A stretch of 12,280 nucleotides of DNA from CAZTLE01 sp964614415 (GTDB taxonomy: Bacteria > Bacteroidota > Bacteroidia > Flavobacteriales > Flavobacteriaceae), in contig CAZTLE010000120.1 of the NCBI GenBank assembly GCA_964614415.1, forward strand, positions 1-12,280, read 5' to 3'. Under the pieces are notes generated by a model. It did no database searches and was not told where the DNA came from. It saw only the letters and a program-made list of their open reading frames with translations. The position numbers and the translations under genes are program-made. Below, one piece after another: positions 6,811-12,280 of this stretch. Each line of letters starts with the position of its first letter. Within the stretch, counting starts at the first letter, position 1.

Positions 6811-7611
6811 ATGGGGCAGGACATATTTCAGAAGATTGAATCGGCACCTTCGGTTGATCTCGGTTCGATTTTAACCAGAAGTTTCGAATTGGTAAAAAAA
6901 GTCTGGACGGAAGCCATTCTACACGCGTTGATTCCGGCGATATTAACCATACCGTTAGTCATCATTATCTACATTCCATTGATGCCGTTCTATCTGCAGT
7001 CATTCCGAAGAAGTAGTTATTACTACTACGACGATTATTACTACAACGAACCTTTTTTAGAGTACTCCCCCATTTTCATAATATTGTATTTTCTATTCAT
7101 TTTCGTCCTCTCCTTTTTGGCACAAACACTATCGGTTGGGATAGCTGCGCATTTCTATCGAGCCCTCCGCAAAGCGGATCTTGACTCGGATGAGGATATA
7201 GGCGGTTATTTTCATTTTCTGAAGGGGAAGCATCTGGTAAGGATCTTTGTGCTGAGCCTGGCGGTTTTCGGAATAGCACTCATTGCAACATTATTGTGCT
7301 TCTTGCCCATTCTGTATGCCATGGTTCCCCTGCAGTTGGTGGTAGTGATGTATGCTTTTAATGAGGACATGTCCATCCAGGATATAATTAAGGCCTGTTT
7401 CAAGTTGGGAACCAAATACTGGCTTATTCTGTTTGTACTCATTCTTGTTTCCGGGGTTATCGGAAACCTTGGTATTATCATTTGTGTGATCGGAGTAATT
7501 GTAACGGCCTACTTTGTTCATTTACCCATGTACTATTTCTACAAGGATACCATTGGATTCGAAGACAGTGACCCACCGGGCGATTCAATCCTGGAACTCC
7601 CTGAAGGTTAA
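6811..7611 (+). CDS. hypothetical multi-pass membrane protein with Tyr-rich loop
   Basis: No family is recognised with confidence in this 266-residue protein. The first 35 residues are soluble (PSVDLGSILTRSFELVKKVW), a pattern seen at the start of several bacterial membrane families with a glycerophosphodiesterase-membrane-like or DUF975-like layout. Hydrophobic segments lie at about 37-61, 87-113, 142-164, 165-182 and 203-236. Between the first two is a loop carrying YYYYDDYYYN (70-79), seven Tyr in ten residues. The tail (249-266) is acidic and Pro-rich. The start ATG at 6811 is supported by the conserved-looking amphipathic N-terminus; no Shine-Dalgarno is seen, as is normal in Bacteroidota. 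It is divergent from the DUF4956 operon and followed by a strong hairpin, so it may be transcribed alone. Function unknown. Confidence 0.8.
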   Translation: MGQDIFQKIESAPSVDLGSILTRSFELVKKVWTEAILHALIPAILTIPLVIIIYIPLMPFYLQSFRRSSYYYYDDYYYNEPFLEYSPIFIILYFLFIFVLSFLAQTLSVGIAAHFYRALRKADLDSDEDIGGYFHFLKGKHLVRIFVLSLAVFGIALIATLLCFLPILYAMVPLQLVVVMYAFNEDMSIQDIIKACFKLGTKYWLILFVLILVSGVIGNLGIIICVIGVIVTAYFVHLPMYYFYKDTIGFEDSDPPGDSILELPEG

Positions 7612-7626
7612 GAAAAGGTTAGGTAA

Positions 7627-7652
7627 TGCGCCCGGGTTTCATCCCGGGCGCA
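7627..7652 (+). terminator. strong GC hairpin after the membrane protein gene
   Basis: A perfect 10-bp stem (TGCGCCCGGG at 7627-7636 with CCCGGGCGCA at 7643-7652) closes a 6-base loop TTTCAT. It starts 16 bases after the stop codon at 7609-7611, a usual place for an intrinsic terminator, but no T-tract follows on either strand. It could be an atypical terminator or an RNA 3'-end protector, and might only attenuate read-through into the lipoprotein gene 41 bases further on. Confidence 0.6.
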
Positions 7653-7692
7653 ACCATTTGGCACTTTCGTTGTCTAGAATAAAAAACCAGTT

Positions 7693-8910
7693 ATGAGAAA
7701 GTTTCTACTACCGGCCATTATTGGCCTTCTGTTTATTTCCTGTTCCAGGGATGACAGCACAACCATCGAATATCAACTCGCCACCGCTGTGACCGCACCA
7801 TTGAGCGATGTACGGGATCTGGTATCTGTGGAGCCTCCACAGCAGATCGTACAATCGGGGAAAATGTACTCTTATGGTAATTACATCTTCGTTAATGACG
7901 ATAACGAAGGGGTTCATGTAATAGATAATACCAATCCGGAAGCACCTCAAAAATTGAAGTTTTTAAGGATTCCGGGTAATTCAGACATCTCAATTAAGGA
8001 TAACTTCTTGTATGCCGATAGTTATGTTGACCTTGTAGTTTTTGACATCACCGAGATCACAACGATTACGTTTGTTGACCGGCTGGAGAATGTGTTTCCC
8101 ACGTACAACTTTGAATTTCCTGATAATGCCGATTCTGTAGATATTTCAGAAGTAGACTTCGAGTCCGAGATCATTGTAGACTGGGTTATTACTACCGAGT
8201 CCTATACCATATCCGGAGGTGACGAGGCGGTGGCATTGGATGCAGGTGATGCAGGAGGTACCGGAACCGGTGGTTCCTTGGCCCGGTTTACTATTGTTGA
8301 CCAATACCTGTATGCCGTTGATTTTTCCAATCTGTACACTTTTGATATTTCAAATCTCACCAATCCTGTCGATTTGGGATATACTGGAATAGGATGGAAC
8401 ATAGAAACACTCTTTAGCGATGGAGACTACTTATATATAGGTAGTGCAGCAGGAATGTTTATCTATGGATTGCAGGATCCAACAAGTCCTAATTATCTTT
8501 CTGAAGTACGTCACATGCTTGGATGCGATCCTGTGGTAGTGAAAGGCGACTATGCCTTCGTAACCATTCGAGGTGGAAATCAGTGTGGACAACCACTAAG
8601 TCAACTGGACGTAATCAATATCGCGAACAGGCAACAACCCTATATAGAAACTTCCATTGAAATGGCCGAGCCGTACGGTTTGGGAATACATGAGAACGAT
8701 CTATATGTGAGTGATGGACCTAACGGATTAATACAGTTTGATATTTCGGATCCGGCTTCTATCTATCAGCTTACCAGCTTCCCGGATATTGTAATTCTGG
8801 ATGTGATTCCGTTGCCCGATAAGCTGCTTCTCATTGGGGATAATGTATTGTATCAATATGCCTACGGAGAGAATGATCTCATCCCGATTAGTACCTTCAA
8901 CCTGAACTAG
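7693..8910 (+). CDS. LVIVD-repeat (beta-propeller) lipoprotein
   Basis: This 405-residue predicted lipoprotein has the leader MRKFLLPAIIGLLFISC with lipobox Cys17. The residues after the Cys are SRDDS, an acidic patch similar in kind to the surface-export signals of Bacteroidota lipoproteins, so cell-surface exposure is plausible. The body has repeated strands of the LVIVD type: NYIFVNDDNEGVHVID (63-78), NFLYADSYVDLVVFDI (104-119), QYLYAVDFSNLYTFDI (204-219), DYLYIGSAAGMFIYGL (245-260), DYAFVTIRGG (286-295) and NDLYVSDGPNGLIQFDI (335-351). These are blades of a propeller. A Gly/Asp-rich insertion (174-195) breaks the second and third blades. LVIVD proteins are usually surface or secreted proteins of unknown binding target. 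It stands alone between a hairpin and topA's promoter; no clear promoter of its own was found in the 41 bases after the hairpin. Confidence 0.85.
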   Translation: MRKFLLPAIIGLLFISCSRDDSTTIEYQLATAVTAPLSDVRDLVSVEPPQQIVQSGKMYSYGNYIFVNDDNEGVHVIDNTNPEAPQKLKFLRIPGNSDISIKDNFLYADSYVDLVVFDITEITTITFVDRLENVFPTYNFEFPDNADSVDISEVDFESEIIVDWVITTESYTISGGDEAVALDAGDAGGTGTGGSLARFTIVDQYLYAVDFSNLYTFDISNLTNPVDLGYTGIGWNIETLFSDGDYLYIGSAAGMFIYGLQDPTSPNYLSEVRHMLGCDPVVVKGDYAFVTIRGGNQCGQPLSQLDVINIANRQQPYIETSIEMAEPYGLGIHENDLYVSDGPNGLIQFDISDPASIYQLTSFPDIVILDVIPLPDKLLLIGDNVLYQYAYGENDLIPISTFNLN

Positions 8911-9004
8911 AAAGACAGAGTAGGGGGCTGCCAAACCCTGTGATTTGGGGTGTTAAGAGAAGTGTAAATTTTATGCTCTAAAACAGGGTATAAAAAAAAT
9001 CATA

Positions 9005-9012
9005 TACTTTTG
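9005..9012 (+). promoter_or_regulatory. -7 element of topA promoter
   Basis: TACTTTTG matches the Bacteroidota -7 consensus TAnnTTTG exactly and lies 20 bases before the topA ATG. No TTG is present 19-23 bases upstream, so the -33 element is poor or absent; the stretch between (8985-9004) is A-rich. The leader would be about 15 nt. Confidence 0.55.
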
Positions 9013-9032
9013 TACTCCAAATCAAATCCGGT

Positions 9033-11528
9033 ATGGCAAAGAATTTAGTGATTGTTGAGTCACCTGCTAAAGCTAAAACCATTGAAAAATTTCTGGGGGA
9101 AGATTTCAAAGTGACCTCCAGTTTTGGTCACATTGCAGACCTCCCTTCCAAGGAACTTGGGGTCGACGTCGACGGCGATTTCACACCTAAATATATTATC
9201 TCGAGCGATAAAAAGAGCTTGGTAAAAGAACTTAAGGAACTGGCAGGTAAAGCAGAAACAGTTTGGCTGGCCAGTGATGAGGATCGGGAGGGAGAAGCTA
9301 TCGCATGGCATCTGGTGGAAGAGCTAAAGCTCGATAAGGAACGGATAAAGCGGATTGTTTTTCACGAGATCACCAAATCGGCCATCTTGAAGGCTATCGA
9401 GAACCCACGTCAAATAAACTACGATCTGGTAAATGCGCAACAGGCACGTCGCGTATTGGACAGATTAGTTGGATACGAACTGTCTCCGGTACTTTGGAAA
9501 AAGGTAAAAGGAGGATTGTCGGCAGGTCGGGTGCAATCGGTAGCCGTACGCCTTATTGTAGAAAGAGAACGCGAAATTGAAAAGTTCGCCCCGGTAGCTT
9601 CCTACAGAGTAGATGCTGAATTCGTTACTCAGGATGGCGCCAAGTTCAAAGCGCGTTTGCCAAAGAACTTTGAAACGGAAGCTGAAGCCCGCGCGTTCCT
9701 TCAAAAGAATGTTCAGGCAGGTTATCAGGTGTCCGATCTGGAAAAGAAACCCGCTAAGAAATCCCCGGCACCGCCATTTACTACCTCAACGCTTCAACAG
9801 GAGGCTTCCCGAAAACTTTCTTTTTCGGTGAGTAAGACCATGACCATAGCGCAACGATTGTACGAAGCCGGTCTGATTACCTATATGCGTACCGACAGTG
9901 TGAATCTTTCCAAAGAGGCCAAGATGGCTGCGAAAGATGAGATAGAAACTTCCTACGGAGAACAATACAGTCAATCCAGGGATTTTAAAGGAAAGGCCAA
10001 AGGCGCCCAGGAAGCACACGAGGCCATTCGTCCAACCGACATGTCCCGGCATTCGGTACAGGTAGATTACGATCAGGCGCGTCTGTACGATCTTATCTGG
10101 AAGCGTACCATTGCCTCCCAGATGAGCGATGCACAACTGGAGCGTACCAATGTAAAGATCAAGATATCTTCCTCGGAGCCCGTATCTCAGCACTTTACTG
10201 CGAACGGAGAAATGATCAAGTTCGATGGCTTCCTAAAAGTATATCTGGAAGGAACGGATTATGAGGAAGAAGAACAAAGTGGCATGCTCCCAAAACTGGT
10301 GGTTGGCGATGCACTTGGCAATAATTTTATTACAGCTACCCAACGTTTTACCCGACCGCCGTATCGCTTTACGGAGGCGGCTTTGGTAAAACAGTTGGAG
10401 GAATTAGGTATTGGACGTCCGTCTACCTATGCGCCTACCATTTCGACCATCATCAACCGAAACTATGTAGAGAAAGGTACGATTGAAGGGACAGAACGAA
10501 AGTACCTTCAGATGGTCCTTGAAAAGGATTCCCTTTCAGAAAAGAACCTTTCCGAAATGATAGGGTCCGATAAAGGGAAGCTGGTGCCCACCGATATTGG
10601 GATGATCGTAAATGATTTCCTGGTGGATCACTTCAGCAATATTGTAGACTACAACTTTACCGCCAAGGTAGAACGGGACTTCGATAGTATTGCCGAAGGA
10701 AAGGAAGTCTGGACGGATATGATGCGCGAATTCTATACCGAATTCCATCCCCATGTAGAAGACGTTCAGGAGAATGCGGACCGCGAAAGCGGAGAACGCA
10801 TCCTTGGAGAGGATCCCGAAACCGGAAAACCGGTACTTGTTCGCCTTGGAAAGTTCGGTCCTATGGCTCAGATCGGAGCACCCGATGATGAGGATAAGAA
10901 ATTCGTAAGTCTGCGTCCAGATCAGCAATTGCACTTAATCACCTTCGAGGAGGTGATGGACCTGTTTAAGTTGCCTCGTACCTTAGGTAGTTACGAAGAC
11001 CTTGAAGTAGAGGTGAACAATGGTCGCTATGGGCCTTATGTGCGTTTTGGGAAAAAATTCATCTCCCTGCCTAAGGGGATGGATCCGTTGGATGTGACTT
11101 TTGATACAGCCATCACCCTTATCGAAGAGAAGAAAAAGGCGGATGCACCTATATATATGTATGAAGGTTTACCCGTTCAAAAAGGGAAGGGACGTTTTGG
11201 TCCGTTTATCAAATGGAACAACATGTTCATTAATGTGAATAAGAAGTACGATTTCGACAATCTTTCCGAAACCGATATAGAAACCCTTATTGAGGATAAG
11301 AAGCAAAAGGAGATTGATAAGTTGGTCAACGAATGGCCGGATGAAGGTATTCGAATAGAAAAAGCCCGCTGGGGTCGTTTCAATCTTATCCAGGGCAAGA
11401 CCAAGGTAGAACTGCCCAAAAGTACCAAAGCGGATAAGTTGACGCTGGAACAGGCTCAGGAGCTATTGGCCAAGAAAGCCACCAAGAAAACCACACGTAA
11501 AAAGAAAACAGCTAGCCGGAAAAAATAA
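9033..11528 (+). CDS. topA: DNA topoisomerase I (type IA)
   Basis: TopA relaxes negatively supercoiled DNA by single-strand passage through a 5'-phosphotyrosine link. The 831 residues show the TOPRIM start LVIVESPAKAKTIEKFLG (catalytic Glu9), the metal-binding SDEDREGEAIAWHL (Asp82, Asp84, Glu86), GRVQSVAVRLI (165-175), the active-site block GLITYMRTDS with Tyr284 and Arg286, HEAIRPT and the LGIGRPSTYAPTI block. The C-terminal third carries TopoI_C-type repeats (GRYGPYVRFG, GRFGPFIKWN, ARWGRFNLI) instead of Cys4 zinc ribbons, and ends in a Lys/Arg/Thr-rich tail that likely binds DNA. The whole protein has no cysteine. Length and layout fit Bacteroidota TopA. The ATG at 9033 fits the conserved MAKNLVIVESPAKA start. 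The stop codon TAA overlaps the next gene's ATG by one base (TAATG), suggesting translational coupling. Confidence 0.98.
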   Translation: MAKNLVIVESPAKAKTIEKFLGEDFKVTSSFGHIADLPSKELGVDVDGDFTPKYIISSDKKSLVKELKELAGKAETVWLASDEDREGEAIAWHLVEELKLDKERIKRIVFHEITKSAILKAIENPRQINYDLVNAQQARRVLDRLVGYELSPVLWKKVKGGLSAGRVQSVAVRLIVEREREIEKFAPVASYRVDAEFVTQDGAKFKARLPKNFETEAEARAFLQKNVQAGYQVSDLEKKPAKKSPAPPFTTSTLQQEASRKLSFSVSKTMTIAQRLYEAGLITYMRTDSVNLSKEAKMAAKDEIETSYGEQYSQSRDFKGKAKGAQEAHEAIRPTDMSRHSVQVDYDQARLYDLIWKRTIASQMSDAQLERTNVKIKISSSEPVSQHFTANGEMIKFDGFLKVYLEGTDYEEEEQSGMLPKLVVGDALGNNFITATQRFTRPPYRFTEAALVKQLEELGIGRPSTYAPTISTIINRNYVEKGTIEGTERKYLQMVLEKDSLSEKNLSEMIGSDKGKLVPTDIGMIVNDFLVDHFSNIVDYNFTAKVERDFDSIAEGKEVWTDMMREFYTEFHPHVEDVQENADRESGERILGEDPETGKPVLVRLGKFGPMAQIGAPDDEDKKFVSLRPDQQLHLITFEEVMDLFKLPRTLGSYEDLEVEVNNGRYGPYVRFGKKFISLPKGMDPLDVTFDTAITLIEEKKKADAPIYMYEGLPVQKGKGRFGPFIKWNNMFINVNKKYDFDNLSETDIETLIEDKKQKEIDKLVNEWPDEGIRIEKARWGRFNLIQGKTKVELPKSTKADKLTLEQAQELLAKKATKKTTRKKKTASRKK

Positions 11529-12280
11529 TGATCGAATTCCTGTCCCCCGTTTCCGAATCCGTAGTCGCTCACCGGGAGGTATTGCCCGAAGGAGTCCTTG
11601 GAAAGCAAATTCACATACACAGTAAAAAAGGGGAGTTTCCGGAATTGACCCAGGTGCGTTTCGCCATACTGGGTGTTCGTGAAAACCGCAATGACATTAA
11701 TTATATAGGAGAGGACGTTTCGTTCGATTCGGTGCGTCGCGCTATTTACTCATTATATCCGGGCAACTGGACCCATAAGATTGCGGACCTCGGTGATATC
11801 GAAAAAGGAGATGCGGTAAATGATACGTACTTCGCATTCCGCACGGTAGTAGAAGCCTTACTTAAACTCAACGTCATCCCTATTGTACTTGGCGGAAGTC
11901 AGGATTTAGCCTATGCCCAGTACCGCGGCTATGATAACTTTGGTAAAATGGTGAATTTGGTGAATGTGGATAGCCGTTTTGATCTGGGAGACGCCGAAAT
12001 GCCAATTTCCAATGTGTCCTATGTCGGTAAGATCATTGTCGACAAACCGTACAACCTTTTTAACTACAGCGCGTTGGGCTATCAGTCCTTTTTCAACCCT
12101 CCGGGAGAGATCGCGCTTATGGAGAAGCTGTATTTCGATGCCTACCGTTTGGGTGAAGTGACGGCCGATATTACTTCGGTAGAGCCTATTATGAGGAATG
12201 CGGATATTGTTACCATTGACGCCAGGGCAATAAAAGCGTCCGATTTGAGTTATAAAAGTAATACAAGCCCCAATGGATTC
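11528..12280 (+). CDS. ureohydrolase-fold (arginase/formimidoylglutamase-like) protein, probable pseudoenzyme, 3' end cut
   Basis: The reading frame from the ATG at 11528 stays open to the window edge, giving 251 residues of a protein probably about 380 long. The N-terminus begins MIEFLSPVSESV. The Rossmann-like ureohydrolase pattern is visible in VIPIVLGGSQDLAYA (116-130), VNLVNVDSRFDLGD (142-155) and ADIVTIDARAIKASD (225-239). In active arginases and agmatinases these are GGDHS, DAHxD and DxDxxDP. Here the ligand His of GGDHS is replaced (GGSQD), DAHxD reads DSRFD, and the second Asp of DxD is Arg233, so the two-manganese centre cannot form in the usual way. Databases usually call such flavobacterial proteins formimidoylglutamase; the residues argue against that reaction. 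It overlaps topA by one base. From memory, gldK often follows this gene pair, but that is outside the window. Confidence 0.85.
   Translation, partial: MIEFLSPVSESVVAHREVLPEGVLGKQIHIHSKKGEFPELTQVRFAILGVRENRNDINYIGEDVSFDSVRRAIYSLYPGNWTHKIADLGDIEKGDAVNDTYFAFRTVVEALLKLNVIPIVLGGSQDLAYAQYRGYDNFGKMVNLVNVDSRFDLGDAEMPISNVSYVGKIIVDKPYNLFNYSALGYQSFFNPPGEIALMEKLYFDAYRLGEVTADITSVEPIMRNADIVTIDARAIKASDLSYKSNTSPNGF

Noticed and set aside
8931..8951. Possible terminator hairpin after the LVIVD lipoprotein gene (CCAAA/TTTGG or ACCC/GGGT)
   Set aside because: The stems are only 4-5 bp and no T-run follows.
9786..10193. Minus-strand open frame of 135 codons inside topA
   Set aside because: It is a shadow of the strongly supported topA reading frame with no recognisable domain.

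Overview
The window looks like chromosomal DNA from a Bacteroidota bacterium, most likely family Flavobacteriaceae. The support is: promoters of the Bacteroidota sigma type (TTG near -33, TAnnTTTG near -7) upstream of three genes, lipoproteins with Cys after a short leader, a zinc-finger-free TopA with a Lys-rich tail, and the order topA followed by a divergent ureohydrolase. From memory, that pair sits upstream of the gldKLMN gliding/type IX secretion genes in many flavobacteria; the window ends before that could be tested. No tRNA, rRNA, CRISPR, insertion sequence or phage gene was seen.

Left part, minus strand (1-6670). At 1-893 is the 5' two thirds of miaB (tRNA methylthiotransferase), cut by the window edge, with its own promoter at 960-992. 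A non-coding stretch of about 400 bp (1001-1399) is built almost entirely of degenerate 7-nt repeats. Then comes a compact four-gene operon, read from 6670 down to 1401: a DUF4956 membrane protein, a 1001-residue membrane-anchored CotH-kinase/beta-helix protein, a VTC-type polyphosphate polymerase domain protein, and a lipoprotein that resembles a calcineurin-like phosphoesterase with an altered active site. The genes are 12 bp apart or overlap, and a good promoter lies at 6694-6726. This operon is the best candidate for a poorly understood system: a cytosolic polyphosphate polymerase, a possible membrane channel or scaffold, an exported kinase-like protein and an exported phosphoesterase-like lipoprotein.

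Right part, plus strand (6811-12280). A multi-pass membrane protein with a Tyr-rich loop (6811-7611) is divergent from the operon. A strong GC-rich hairpin follows, then a lipoprotein with LVIVD-type beta-propeller repeats (7693-8910). Next is topA (9033-11528), which shares one base with the next gene, a ureohydrolase-fold protein (11528 to the window end). That protein appears to have lost several metal ligands of true arginases and formimidoylglutamases.
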